A stretch of 64,000 nucleotides of DNA, from contig NW_015440959.1 of the NCBI RefSeq assembly GCF_000150705.2, forward strand, positions 248,001-312,000. The letters run 5' to 3'. The DNA is from Paracoccidioides lutzii Pb01. Its lineage: Eukaryota > Ascomycota > Eurotiomycetes > Onygenales > Ajellomycetaceae. This document shows, piece by piece, positions 49,156-62,640 of the stretch; positions within the stretch are counted from its first letter, which is position 1, and each line of letters begins with the position of its first letter. Under the pieces are notes generated by a model that saw nothing but the letters and a program-made list of their open reading frames with translations, made no database searches and was not told the origin of the DNA. A program made the position numbers and the translations under genes.

Positions 49156-50089
49156 TTTTCATTTTAGCAGTTTGTTCGCTCACTACCTTACTTAACTGAT
49201 GACTGATGAACTATTAATTAACACACGACCCCAATACAATCGCTACAACCGCTACAACCACTCTACCACCACTACCACCACCCGACATGAAGCTATTATT
49301 ATTGAAATAGAGAATAATAATAGCCTCGTCTTTCCTTGATCCCCGCCATTCTTCATCATCATCATCTTCTTCTTCTTCTTCTCCCTTTTCTTTCGTTTGC
49401 TTTCCAATGCCCGCCGTTGTGATCAACAGCCATCTTCAACAATTGTCTTCGTCTTCTTCCACCCGTGGCTTGCCGTTGCCCACCACTATCACCACCACCC
49501 CCAACCAGGACGACGACGACGACCACCCACGACGACCACCTCATCCCATATCTCCTACCCCCTCCCCGTCACCATCCCCATCATCTGGTCGACTGTCCCA
49601 AGTCGTTGTAGTACACCCACACCTGGTCCCTGTTCTGCTATCTTCTCTAGTACAGCAGCAGCAGCACTATTTACAACCTATCGCCATCGCCAGTTCCACC
49701 CAACATAACTGCACACACGCATATACATACATGCACACGCAACACCCGCTCACTCACCCTCGGCCCATATAATAATATTAAATTGATCTGCCGCCCGAGT
49801 CTGAAGACCAGACGCTTATGAGGCTCTGGATCCCGTCTTCACCCTGTCCTGTCGGAAAATCTGCGCTGACTTCTGGTTGGTGACTCTCCGACTCTCTAAT
49901 TAGCGGCTCGAAAGTTTCGGTCCGACTCAAGATAGTTTGTTTAATCACTTCAACAGCGCCAGCAGAACTCAAAAGCACTCTGCAAACATAAACAATTCTC
50001 GTTCACTTACTAACGACTCTCTCCCTCACAAACCTCACTACCCTCACTACCCACGCTCACTAAACTAACTTCCAGCTCATACAAGTCAA

Positions 50090-50451
50090 CTCCAAACTCC
50101 CCTCCTCCCCTCACCCAACCAATCCAATCCCTTCCCCTCCTCCTCCTCCTCCTCCTCCTTCTCTTGTTCTTTTTCTTTCATTCTTTCCCCTCCTCTCGCT
50201 ATATTTTAATTTTCCTTTGCTCTCCCAACTCTCTTTTCCTTCTTTAACCAACCCTTCCAACACCCTTCTTTAAACCTCTTCCTCCAATCCTATCCCTTGT
50301 TTGCTGACTGGTGCTTAATTCATTGAGCTCTCCACTGTTTCATTTTTCATTTTTCATTTTCATTTTTATCGTGATCTTATCTCCTCAGGGGTCCAGAACC
50401 TCCCTCATCTTTTCTATCGCCACAATCGTACCTTGAGCCATTGAAATAAAC
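50090..50451 (+). promoter_or_regulatory. CT-rich leader of SKN7
   Basis: About 360 bases dominated by C and T, with a (CCT)n run near 50137-50158, ending at the SKN7 start codon. CT-rich stretches mark transcription start regions of strongly expressed fungal genes. No upstream ATG is evident in the last 100 bases. Confidence 0.45.
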
Positions 50452-52734
50452 ATGGCGTTGGACAGTACCCCAACGGCGGGTACTACCACCGCGGGCAATT
50501 CTAGCGATTTTGTGAGATTATCCCCTGCTCTCCCTCTTCTGTCTATTTATTTTCATTCTTTTTTTATTATTATATGTCATAGTATATATGTGTTATATCT
50601 AATCTCTCGAATGTTGCATTACTAATTTGAGCGTCCGTCTCTTCTAGGTTCGAAAACTCTACAAGTAAATACCTCCCCGATCGCAGTTGACGGAGTTTTG
50701 TGTCTAAAACTCAGTGTATGAGCGTTTATGATTATTCTTCCAAGAACATATTCTGACTTTCTGCCTTGTGTGCGTCCGTGTGTGTGTTTGTTTATAGGAT
50801 GCTCGAAGACCCGTCGTACTCGCAAATCGTGCGCTGGGGAGATGACAACGACAGCTTTGTCGTATTAGAGGTAAGGCGCACATAGAGAGAAGCTACAAAC
50901 TGAAATGGATCATGGACATTAGAAATCTGACTGCCTTCTGTCAACTGCTTCTAGTGCGAGAAATTCACCAAATCAATCCTTCCAAAGCATTTCAAACACA
51001 GCAATTTCGCAAGTTTCGTCCGACAACTCAACAAATACGACTTCCACAAGGTTCGCCAAAATAACGAAGAGTCTGGCCAATCGCCCTACGGGCCTAATGT
51101 AAGTCTCAATTCTCGAACATCACATGGACCCCATATATGTTATTCGCAACGATGCCAGTACTAAATGCCATGGTTTCTCCAGGCCTGGGAGTTTAAGCAC
51201 CCAGAGTTCAAAGCCAACAACAAGGAATCGTTGGATAATATCAGGAGGAAAGCCCCTGCTCCTCGAAAACCGGCCCAGATGACCGATGAATCGTTCCCTA
51301 GCCAACAGTTCGACATGCTGAATCAACAGCTTGTAGCCCAGGCCCAACAGTTCCAACAACTAAGCGATCGTTTTACACAATTGGCCATGGAAAATCAGAT
51401 GATGCAAACAGAAGTCAGAAGAGCCCAGAAGACAATGCTAAGCCACGAGCAGGTTCTACACTACATGATGAATTACCTACATGGCGTGGATGTGAGGCAC
51501 AGAAGAGAAAGCAGAACAGCAACAGTAACATTCCAGGGCGCAGGTGGATCAGATCTAAGCCCTTCCCAAGTAGCCCATGTTGATGACGACCCGGCCTCTC
51601 CTTTACAACATGCTTCCAAAATCCTGAGCGAGCTGAGCAACGAAATCCAACTCAATTTGGGTAGTCTCGAGTCAATGAGTGACATGCAGAGTCGGCTTCC
51701 AGGAGCTGCACCAACACCACCTCTAGATCAGACACAACGGAATGGGACACTACGGCCCCCTACTTCGGCTGGCTCAAGCTCAACACTAGGCTACTCTAAG
51801 CTGAATGGTGAACTGGAACAGATGGTTTATCCCGTTGGTGCGCCCAATGGCATTGAGCCTTTGTACAGCGATCATGTCAATAACATGCCATACTCCTTCC
51901 CGCCAAAGGAGCTGGATCCTAATGACCCAAGACGGCAATATGTGGATGGTCGCAAGAAAAGTATGTATGTTAACCCAGGCTGGGTTTCTCCGCCGCGCAT
52001 TCTCGTTGAGGATGATCAAACTTGTCGCCAAGTTGGAGGAAAGTTTTTGCTCTCGTTTTGCTGTACTGTCGATTATGCGGTATGTAGATTTTTGTTATTA
52101 TTCAAATTGTTCTTTGTTTCCATTCTAACGTAATACTAGCTTGACGGTCTGGAAGCCGTTCATAAGATTCAGGAAGGGTCTAAGTATGACCTCATTTTGA
52201 TGGACATTATCATGCCCAATCTGGATGGGGTGTCCGCCTGCAGTGTAATCAGGAGAGTTGACTCCACACCAATAATCGCCATGACATCAAATATTCGAAG
52301 TAGTGACATTGAACTCTATTTCCATCACGGTTCGGATAAGCCATTTCTAAATTTTGCATCTTGAATGAATCTCCATACTGATTCAAAGCGTTTTAGGAAT
52401 GAACGACGTCCTCCCCAAACCATTCACTCGACAGAGCCTCCTCACTGTTCTTGAAAGACACCTTAATCACCTCAAAACCATCCCAAACACTATGGAAGCG
52501 CCCCCGTCCGCCATCGTTGCCCCCGGGGGTATAACTCAAACGTCAACAGGCCCATCCGTGAAGGACGAGAATTCTCCCGGGCCATCCCCAGCAGCATCGA
52601 TGAACAACTGGCAATCCCCTGGCCAATTCCANNNNNNNNNNNNNNNNNNNNNNNNNNNNNNNNNNNNNNNNNNNNNNNNNNNNNNNNNNNNNACAGCAAC
52701 TTGCTACGATGAACCCTACAGCCGCAGCTCACGT

Positions 52735-52774
<40 letters not shown>

Positions 52775-52798
52775 CAACAGCAGCAGCAGCATCAACAG

Positions 52799-52830
<32 letters not shown>

Positions 52831-52963
52831 GCAGCAACATCGTCGCCAGATGTCAGACATGGCCGCCACGGCGGATGCCAATTTCTTCCCCAAGAGACAA
52901 AAGATCTTTACGCATACGAATCAGACACTTGTTAATCCCATGCAGACGAGCCGCATACCCTGA
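50452..52963 (+). CDS. SKN7: Skn7-like transcription factor: HSF DNA-binding domain plus response-regulator receiver
   Basis: Links two-component phosphorelay to oxidative, osmotic and cell-wall stress gene control. Exons: 50452-50511, 50648-50664 (17 bases), 50798-50870, 50955-51098, 51183-52079, 52140-52329 and 52397-52963. The HSF fold runs from DFVRKLYKMLEDPSYSQIVRW through KHSNFASFVRQLNKYDFHKV to AWEFKHPEF (residues about 19-105). A Gln-rich coiled coil follows. The receiver (about 368-490) has acidic EDDQ, phospho-acceptor Asp419 in LILMDIIMPNLDG, AMTSN and Lys in LPKPF. The C-terminus is a long polyQ tract. A 61-N gap (52632-52692) sits just before it, so frame and length there are unknown. 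Ends ...QTLVNPMQTSRIP. Confidence 0.95.
52632..52692. other. Assembly gap (61 N)
   Basis: Run of N inside the last SKN7 exon, immediately before a CAG-rich stretch. The flanking frames differ by one base, so the true gap size is not 61. Confidence 0.98.
52738..52839 (+). repeat. CAG/CAA trinucleotide repeat (polyQ of SKN7)
   Basis: About 34 codons, nearly all CAG or CAA with one His, encoding the polyglutamine part of the Skn7 C-terminus. Probably length-variable and the cause of the adjacent gap. Confidence 0.85.
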
Positions 52964-54700
52964 AGACCGCGTTTCCATACTTGTTCACGTTCCTCTTCAT
53001 CGTATCATGTCTTCCTTATATCGATATTAATATTTGTCATCCCTTTTCAGAAGCCGAATAGCCTCACTTCTTTTACACGAAAAGAACTCTCTTTTATATA
53101 TATATATATATGTATGTATGTATGTATATGTATATGTATACCATTGAAAACGACCCACCAAACAATTTTAAAAAAGGCTATCGCCCTGTTCGAGAAGCAT
53201 TTTTATGTATATACACGCATAGACACGCACGCACATACGCACACACGCACGCACACACACACGTATGTATATATATACACGAGGATCTGCTTTGTCATTA
53301 ATTGGTGTAACATAATCTTTCCCTCCACTTTCCGCCCGTCACGCCTCTCCTTCTCACCCTTCTCCGTGCTCCGCTCTGTATGAAGCAACATTACCACGAT
53401 GATACGAAGAAATATTTGTGACAATTTCGAGTCGTCGATGACCTACAAAACCGTCCATTACACACCACACACACACCATATATATATATATATCGCATTA
53501 CTGCTGAAAACCACACCACTCCTGTTTCCTGACTTCAAAAGTCCTTCTTTACCTCGTCTTCCAGGCGATTGCCTACAGGTCTTGAGCCATTTATTTTAAT
53601 TTTTTATCCTTCTTTGCAGCAGACGACTTTCTTGGCGTTCATGAACGACTAATCATTTTTTTATTTCATTTTCATTTACTCCCATGTGCGGGAATCACAA
53701 ATTTGACAAGTTAATTTGGATGACTGTACTTATGAGACGTATTTTTATCATTCCCATTATTCTTGACGTGATTACTTACCAATAGTCACGACTTATCGCA
53801 CTCCAGTTTCTCTTTATTGTTTATGGTATTTGGGCACATTGAATAGGATGGGATTGAATGGGATAATTTCATGTCTGTGTATTCTGTGGAACTGTCCAAT
53901 TTTTTTTACATTTCATTTTTACCTTTCATATATTCTTCACTCTTAATATTTCCATCACAAAAATTTTTCTTCTCTCCAGAATCATGCAGAATTGTGCTTT
54001 TGAAATATCTATAACAGGACATTAAATGATTTATTCAGAGAATGAGAATGAGGAGAAATAACAAAACATTGTAAATCATCATTCTCAACCAGCAATCAGC
54101 AAATACATATCAACTCTTGTTTTCTTTATGTTCAGTGAACCTATCAGCAACATCATTAGAAATGAATAGATGATGATCATGTTTCATTTAATGTCTTATA
54201 CTGTTTCTCTTTTCTTTTCTTCTTCATATTCAACTTTTCTGTGTTTATATCATTTATGACAAATGTTTCCTTACTATCATCTTAACTGAAATGAGATTAT
54301 TTGGTTTTTAACAAGCTAAAATCTGACACAAAATCTGAACAAATGATTTCATCTCTCTATCTATATACCTATCTACATTGGAACGCAGGTGTATAATTTG
54401 TTATTTTTATATTTTCAACTCACTTATGCCTGTTTAAATTTATATATTATGAGATTTCTCTTTTATCGTTATAGCACTTCTGTTTTTCTCTTTCTTTTCT
54501 TTTTCTCTTATTTAATGTTTTTGAAAAAAATATCTCATATACTTTCATCTATCTTTTTCCTTCTATTGTACGTGTACATATGTATATATATATATTTCAT
54601 GTGCAGAATAAAGGTGGTAAGAAACAGAGGGCACACAAATTCATGTGTGAGAAAGCTACATCTCTAGCTCTTGTATACTCTATCAGAGCTTTTGTTTCAA
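52964..54700. other. SKN7 3' flank grading into AT-rich DNA
   Basis: The 3' end of SKN7 with dinucleotide tracts: (TA)n and GTAT repeats at 53095-53140 and an (AC)n/(GCAC)n-like tract at 53210-53275. From about 53900 the DNA becomes T-rich. No gene supported. Confidence 0.5.
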
Positions 54701-57700
54701 CTTAGCTTTCACTTTTTTGTTCTTTAACTCTGAAACTGTGCACTTTTTGAAATTTTTCATCTTATGTCTGCTTTTGCTCTCTTTTCTTTTATAACATTCT
54801 CAATTTTGTAAATAGCAAATTTTCAAATTGATTATCTTTTATCATAAGCTTATTACACTTTGAAATTCTTTTCATCTTCTTATTGAAAGATAAATACTTA
54901 CATGTATCTTTTGATTTGCAAATATATAATAGTATATAAAATTTTAAAGTAATAAATATTATATCTTCTCAACAGTTTTTATTTTTACAAAGAGTTTAAT
55001 ATATTGATAAATATCTATAAATAATATCAATATTTTTAATTGCAAGTTAGTAAAGAGTTAATAAAGTTTATTAATATAAAGATCTCAATTAATATACTGA
55101 TGAAATATTTACAGAATATAGTAGTTATTGAGAAAAATATTAATCATTAATAAAATTTACTTAAGATATTTTAAATTTCATTTCTGAAAAGTTTATAAAC
55201 TTTAGCATAAACTTAAGCTTTAAAGTAATAAATAATGCAAAAATATTTTTTATAAAATCTTTTGTTAAAATATTTGCTTAATTTTACTCTGTATATAATA
55301 GTAGTTATAAGTTGAAATTTTTTAATATAAAGTATTTATATTAGTAATAACTATATTTTTATCTTTAATATATCTTTTATTTTAAATTTTTTTTATAATT
55401 AATTCAATTATATTTTTGAAACTATAACTCTTTATATTTTATAAATTTAATAAATTCTAATTTTATACTTTATATTTTTTGACAGTTTAAAATTGTAATT
55501 AAGTTAAAGATTAATAGTATATTAATCAGCAAACTCAATAATCAAGTTATAACAAATGTATATTTGTTTAACAGATAGCATTAAATGAAAATTTTACTTT
55601 TGAATTCAAAATTTTATAATAAATTAAAGCTTATATTTAAAAGATTCTCAAACTTTTAAACTTTTTTTTTAAAATTTTTTACTGCTTAATAAAATACTTT
55701 ACATTAATTAACTTCAAAATATTTATTAATAAAATTATTTATTTATCAGGTTTTTCTTTAAGTTTATTTTCAAGATATCACTATTCATAATCATTATTAA
55801 GATGACTTCATTAAAATCATTATTTTTAAATATACTTTGTTATAAGAGTTTGTTAATATTTTTTTCAATTTAAAATTTATTAATTTTATAAAAAAGTTTT
55901 TTGCACTAAGATATAAATTTTAAAGCTCTCAACTAAGTTAAATATATAATTATGATTAATAATTATACTTTTTTTCTTTATTTTTACTGTTTCATAAACA
56001 TTTATATTGACAATAAATAAGTTAAATATTTTTTTTTATTTATATTCAGTTAGTTAGTAGTAACTATTTATAAAATAACTATAGTTTAAACACCTTTTAT
56101 TTTATGTAAAATTATTGAAAAAGGAATAAATAATTAATTAGAATATTTATATTATCTATAAATTATTTTAATTATATTATTTAAACTATTATAATAGTTT
56201 TTTCTCTTTTAACAAAAGATAAAATATTAATCTGTCTATAGTTATTATTTATGTAAAACTAATAAAGAATTTAAAATAAACTTTTAATAAAGTTTATAAA
56301 AAAGTATCAAAAAAGTTTTTATTAAATTCTTAATAAAAAATACGTCTAACAAAAAATATAATCAATAGTTTGAAAAAGTAATTTTAGATAATAGTAATTT
56401 ATAAAAATGATATTATTAAATATAATATATATATTTAAAGCACTTAATAATTTGATAATTATAAAAGTTATAATAGTAACTAATTTACATTAGTTACTAC
56501 AGTAGAATGAAATCTATTTTCTGATAATTAAATTTTAAAACAACTATTAAATAATATATAATGTGAGAAAATAGAAGCTGTGAGTTCAAATCTTATAATA
56601 AATATCTTAAATTTAATAAAACAATATTTTAAAGATATGTCATTGTGATGTTGAGGTTCTTTATACTAGCTCCTTGCTCTCGCACTGCTTATCACATTGC
56701 TTACTAAAGCACTTATCTTCATATTGCTTATCAAAGCACTAGAGAATCAGCATCATCTCAAAATTCAGCATTCAGAATCAGCACAGATCAGCACTTCTCA
56801 AAAATCAGTTCTTTAGTGTCAGCACTTTCTGAAGAATAGAATCAGCACTTCATGAAGATTCAGATCACTGCATTGCTAATTTCCCATTTCATGAAAGATT
56901 AGAGATGAAATCTATTGCTACTCATTCATATATATAAACACTCTGAATTCTCAAAGTTTCTTCAAGAGATTTAATGATTAGCTACTATTCAATTTCACAT
57001 ATATATTTCATTCATTACTATTCTCTTCTCTTCATAGTGCTCACAGCATCTATATATCTACTCTCCTACAATCTTAGTTATAGAGCTTCTCACACTTTCT
57101 TTTGATACTTAGTTCATTCATTTTAATATCTTCACAGTCATTTAACTTGATATCAAATGACTTTATTTAATATTTTTATATCATCAGTTAAAGCAGCTAC
57201 GGACTGATCATATATAAATTATCACTATGTTTAAATTAGAAATCATATTATAATATAAAATTTTTCATTAATATTTATTAATTTTATATACTATGAAGTT
57301 TTAAATATAACTTTTTTTTATTATATGAATATATTTTCAATATTAAATTTTTTATACATGATTAAAATTATATATATATATTTATAAATATATTATAATT
57401 ATTAATTACATATCAATATAAATAATATAAATAATAATAAAGTAATTTAATAATTTATTTATTATTATAAATTTTAATTTATAATATAATAAAATAAAAA
57501 ATATTAATATTAAAAAATCAATATGTTATATTTATAAAAATAATAATAATAAAATAAAAATTTAAAATTATATTAAATTAAAATATTTTTTAATAATATT
57601 AAATAATTATTATATTATATAAATAAAATTTTATATATTTTTAATATATTATATTTTTATTATATTATTTTAAATTTTTTAATTTATTAATTTAATTTTA

Positions 57701-57955
57701 ATAATTTTTTAATAATTATTATTAAAAAATTATTTTATTTTTATAAAGTATTTATTTATAAAAATAAATTATATTTTATAATTATTATTAAATAATAAAT
57801 ATTAATTATATAAATTAAATATATATTATAATTATTTATTATATTAATATATAAATTTATTATTTTTTATTATTTAATAATTTTATATTAAAAACTTTTT
57901 ATAATTATTTAATATTATAATAAAAAAGATTAAATTATTGATTAAAGATGTATAT

Positions 57956-57988
<33 letters not shown>

Positions 57989-58250
57989 TTTAATTTATTT
58001 ATTATATAGAAATATATTCAATATATAAATATATGAAAAGAACATTTCAGTATCTGCAACATGAACTTGCAACTGAAAGTAACATGAGATGAATTAGATT
58101 AAATCTTTATAAACAATGAAAATTCCAGTAATTCTAACAAAAAAGTCACTGAGCATAAGAAGGAAATGAACCAGAAACTCAAAAAATTTGAACAAGGATC
58201 TCAATCTTACAACTTCTCAATCTAGTGTCCATGAAGCCCTGATTCTTGAA
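54701..58250. repeat. AT-rich RIP-like tract with LTR-retrotransposon remnant
   Basis: Almost pure A/T sequence with no frame above 60 codons, the signature of RIP-degraded repeats. Inside it, 56649-57150 is less extreme, starts TGTTGAGG as copia-type LTRs often do, and is followed by TTGATATCAAATGA, which could be a mutated TGGTATCA-type primer-binding site. An (AAT)n tract lies at 57958-57985. Confidence 0.6.
56649..57150 (+). mobile_element. Possible Ty1/copia LTR relic
   Basis: TGTTGAGG start, a repeated CAGCACTT/ATCAGCAC-type word pattern inside, a TATATA box near 56932, and a possible primer-binding site just after the end (57147-57165). No second LTR or recognisable pol frame was found, so this is tentative. 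Confidence 0.35.
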
Positions 58251-59380
58251 TACATGTGCTAGGTTCAACATGGCAGGCAACAATAGTGGATGAATTGACT
58301 GAACCCCTGGGCACAGCAGCTTTTGAGCATTTTCTATAACTTGCTAGGGCTCACGGGCGGAAGTATAGGAAAGGTTTATACCACTGTATGCAGCGTGTTT
58401 TGGGTGGATTCGTGGATAGAAAAACAAGCTTCGAGATATCACACGGCAGTGTGATGGGGGTTTTGGACGCACACTGATTAGCCATTGCGCTGGGCGGCCG
58501 CCCCTGATGAGGCGTATATAGAAGAGCTAGCTCGCTCTTCCAATAACTACTTAACAACTACAGGAGATTGACTAATATCCTGCAGGTTAATCTTATCTTA
58601 CCTATATTCACAATGTCACGTACGGCAGAGCGGGCAACGGGCCTCTAGGTGTACGCCCAACACGAACACATGATCTCGAGGTACTAGCTTTAGCCTCCGC
58701 AACCACTAGTCTAGAAAGGGAATAGATCCTGGCTCTGTGGTGTGGCTCTGTGTTTCTGCATTGGGACTAGTTACTCCGTACTCCATAAATGTAGGTAATG
58801 CCTTCAAGCGAGGAGCGTGTTCGGACAGGAGCCTGTCAACACAAATAAAACAGATAGCATCGTCAAAACTGCTTAGGAGTTGGATGAGTCTGTGGGCTGC
58901 AGCTGCACCAATCAAAATGACCGTATCACAGTGTCCTGGCCCACTACCTCTGTCGACAAGAATCTCATATCAGTCAGTACGGAGGGCGATAAACAATTCA
59001 GAGCATCAAGGATTGAGCCTCGTCCAATTGATATCAGCCGGAACACGACGAACTAATAGCTCAACACCAGAGGTGAATGGAAACAAACGTCCTTCCTTAC
59101 AGGACAAAATTGTTCCGATTTTTCTCAAGAGAGCTCTGATCCCAGTTACTACGGGAGTGGTACAATGCATTGTCATTCTGTTCATTGGAGAGAGCAATTC
59201 CCATAAAAGACGTATATAGAGAGCCACAGAGCCGTCATCATCACTATCTAACCCCTCTGCAGCACCAACCAGGCAAATGTCAATAAGAAGTCCTGAACAC
59301 CGATGAAGATATCAATCACTAGACTCTATGATCTCGCATCTATCGCCCTTGCACGGTCTTTTGTCTTTGATTGAAATACC
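58251..59380. other. GC-normal island inside AT-rich DNA
   Basis: About 1.1 kb of ordinary base composition between two AT-rich blocks. 58335-58615 has a TATATA box and CT-rich end and could be a solo LTR. On the minus strand, 58991-58706 stays open for about 95 codons (…GHCDTVILIGAAAAHRLIQLL…), and a further minus frame is open at 59227-59006. No family recognised. It may be a relic of an insertion or gene fragment. Confidence 0.45.
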
Positions 59381-62146
59381 TTATTTTATCAGAGCAATTA
59401 ATAATAACTGCTTGTGTTTTTATAAAATTATTGAATTTATTATTTCTTTTCATATGATTTTTTATTATTTAATAAATAGAAAATTTAATTATTTTTTAAT
59501 AATATTTTATTTTAAATTTTATATCTTTATCTAAAAAGTTAAAAAAGTTAAAAAATATTATTTTAATTTAATTTTTAAATATTTAACTATTATATTCTTT
59601 AATAATATATATATATATATATATATAACTATATTTAATTTTATATTTTATAATAATATATAATTATTTTTAACTCAATATTAGTTATTAATAATTAGTT
59701 TAATAATTTAAATTATAATTAATAATAATATTATTAATAATAAAAATAATTAAAATTAAATTAATATACTTTTAAATAATTAAATATTTAAATAAATTTA
59801 TTTTAAATATTTACTTTTATAATTATTTTAAAAGTAAAAAATAATTTTATTAATTTTATTAATATTAAAATTTAAAAATTAACTTAAAAAATTAAAAAAT
59901 TAAATTTTAATAAATAAATAAAACTTTAAAATAAAAAAAATAATTAATATATGAAATATAAGATAAAATTTAATTAAATTTTTTTACAAATTATAATTTT
60001 ATTAAATTATATTTTAATAATTTATTAAATTTTTATTATTAATTAGAAATAAAATTTTAATTAATTCATATATTATAAAATTAATAATATATAAATTTGT
60101 TTTATATTATATATTTATTTAAATATTATTTTATTTTAAGTTAAAATTTTTTAAAATTATATATATTAGTAAATATTATAATTTTTACATTATAATTATA
60201 ATAATTAATTAAAAATATATTTTTTAATATTAATATTTTTAATATTTTAAACACTATTTTTTTATACTACTATTATTATTTGAATAATAAATATTTATAT
60301 TATTTGATAATAAGATAATTAATTTTTTTATATAAGATAATTATCCTACAGTATATAATATAATGAGAATAATTACTATATAAGTAATAAAATAATTATC
60401 TTTATAATTATTTTTATAAAAAATATTATCATTTTTTAATTAAATAGAATAATATTTAAATATATTTATAATAATAAAAATTAATAAAGATTTTAAAAAG
60501 TTAGTTATTTAATTTATTATTTAAAAAATAAATAATAAATATTTTAATATATAGTAAAAAAATTATAAATTTATTTAAAATAAACTAAAATTTAACTATA
60601 TTATTAATTTAATTAATTAATATAACTTAATATATATAATTATAAAATTTTATCTTAATATTATATAATTTTAAGTAATTTTTTAATAGAGAAAGAATTT
60701 ATATAATTATAATTTAATAAATAATAATTATAAAATTAAAATTTAATTATTTTATAAATTTAATTAAGAAATATAATTAAGCATATATAATTATAAGATT
60801 TTATTTTAAAATAATATAGTATTTAATAATTTCAATAATTTTAATTTAATAAATTAAAATTAAAAATAAAAAATAAATAAATAAATATTAAAAAAATATG
60901 ATAAATATATAAAATATATAATATTTAATATAATATTTAAATTTAATAAATTATAATATAATTAAATAAATATTATAGTTTTTAACTATATATATTTAAA
61001 ATAAATAATAATAATAATAATAATAATTTAATTTAAAATTTAAATTATACTTTTACAATATATTTATAAAATAATAATAAAAAAAATTAAAAAAATACTT
61101 TACAAATTAATTATATAAATTTATTTTTTAATATTAAATTAAAAATATAGTTTTTAATTAATTATTTAAAAAATAAAAAATATTTAAAAATAAGTTTTAA
61201 ACTTTAATAAAATTTAATTTAAAAAATATATTATAAAAAAATATTAAATATTTAAATATTATTATATTTTTATATATTTTTTTTATTTTTTATTATTAAT
61301 TAAATTCTATTTAATTATATAAATATTATAATTAATTATATATATTTTAAATAATAATAATAAATTATTTTAATAAAATATTTTATTATATATATATATT
61401 AAAATTTTATTTAATTTTTTTAAAAATACTTTTAAAAAGTTAATATAATTTTATTTAAAAATTTTTTAACTTTATTAATTTATTATTATAGTTTATAAGT
61501 ATTTAAATATATTTTAAAAATTAAAAACTATGAAATATTAAATTAATTTTTTAAAAACTATTATATAAAGTTAAATATTAAACTTTTAAGTAATTTAAAT
61601 AAAATAAATTATTATTAATTAATTAATATAAATACTTTAAAAATTTATTTATTTTTAATTTTATTTAATTATTAGATTTAAAACTAAATTTTTATCAATA
61701 TAAAAAGTAAAAAATATAAAGTTTTATATTATAAAAAAATATCTTATCATATTTTTAATAAAAACAGAAAAGAGTAATTTTTATTTAATCAGACTCAGCA
61801 TTTATTAAATAAATATTTTCTTTTCACTTTTAATCAATCAGTGTGAAGTTATATAATTATAAGCTTATCTGTAAAGAATAATTATTTAATCAATTGATCA
61901 AAGTGAAGTGTGAAATGTCATACAATCATGTTGCTTCACAAATAGAGATAATATCTTCATTTTTCAAAGTGATAGTTGGCAATTTTAATCTTTCCCTTTT
62001 CTATAAAGTTTCTTTTATTTTTATTGTGAATTGACAGCATTCTGACGTGTCAAAGCAGGCAGGCTGGTAAATTTGTTTATGTGTTTCAAACTGATAGTTG
62101 AAAACTAAATGCTAATACATCTTTATTTATCTCATTACCCTCAAAG
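59381..62146. repeat. AT-rich RIP-like tract
   Basis: Second block of almost pure A/T sequence, without any frame of note. No terminal repeats or primer sites are recognisable. From about 61780 the composition returns gradually to normal. Confidence 0.65.
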
Positions 62147-62290
62147 CCAGGGTTAGGATTAGAGATAGTTAATAATAAAAGTCTTGAGAAAATATGATAG
62201 AGTCACTACTGTCAAGAGCATAAAGAATGTGTGAGATATGAAATATATATTAGTAGTTTTTAATTAATGGGAAGGATGTCATGATTTAGT
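62147..62290. repeat. Dispersed repeat copy B
   Basis: Shares with 46693-46885 the ordered words CCAGGGTTAGG, GAGAAA-ATATGAT, TCACTA, TCAAGAGCATA, GTGAGATATGA and GTCATG. Copy B is shorter and more AT-rich. Confidence 0.6.
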
Positions 62291-62640
62291 TGTTAGTTGA
62301 CTAAGCTTATCTCTCTGTTGCGAACTCTCATCAAGCACCAAACTTGAAAATCACAAAAATATGAAACCTTTGCAAAAGAGTCACAGGCCAGATCAGACCC
62401 CAGACAACAACATCACCAACAATGACAAATGCATCAGGGAAACTGAAGTGTGATTGTCTTTGTCAGGATCAAATGCAGTCATTCATTGACTGTTAAACAT
62501 ATATCATTCTCTCAATATCTATCTTGCGCTTGCAATTTTTCTCTGCATTTGTATTATCCATCTTTATTCGCAAAAAGGAGCTTTTGCGATTCACTCCCTA
62601 AGGTAGATCGCTGTTGAATGTTCAAGGACGGCGGGTAGCG
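62291..62640. other. Promoter region of eIF2B epsilon
   Basis: 350 bases between the repeat and the start codon; composition returns to normal and shows no specific motif. Confidence 0.45.

Larger units (their letters stand above)
42656..50451. other. 7.8-kb interval without recognisable genes, upstream of SKN7
   Basis: No frame in this interval shows a known domain or a consistent exon chain. It includes a C/G run at 46357-46368, a repeat also found at 62.1 kb (46693-46885), a poly-A/AG tract at 48294-48375, an (ATTTTTT)n tract at 49071-49155, a low-complexity stretch 49250-49720 with several open frames, and a CT-rich stretch before SKN7. It could be regulatory DNA, a long leader, unstable ncRNA, or lineage-specific genes I cannot recognise. 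Confidence 0.5.

Noticed and set aside
49397..49772. Two overlapping open frames above 100 codons
   Set aside because: They arise from Ser/Pro/Asp/His-encoding microsatellite-like DNA, overlap in different frames and show no domain.
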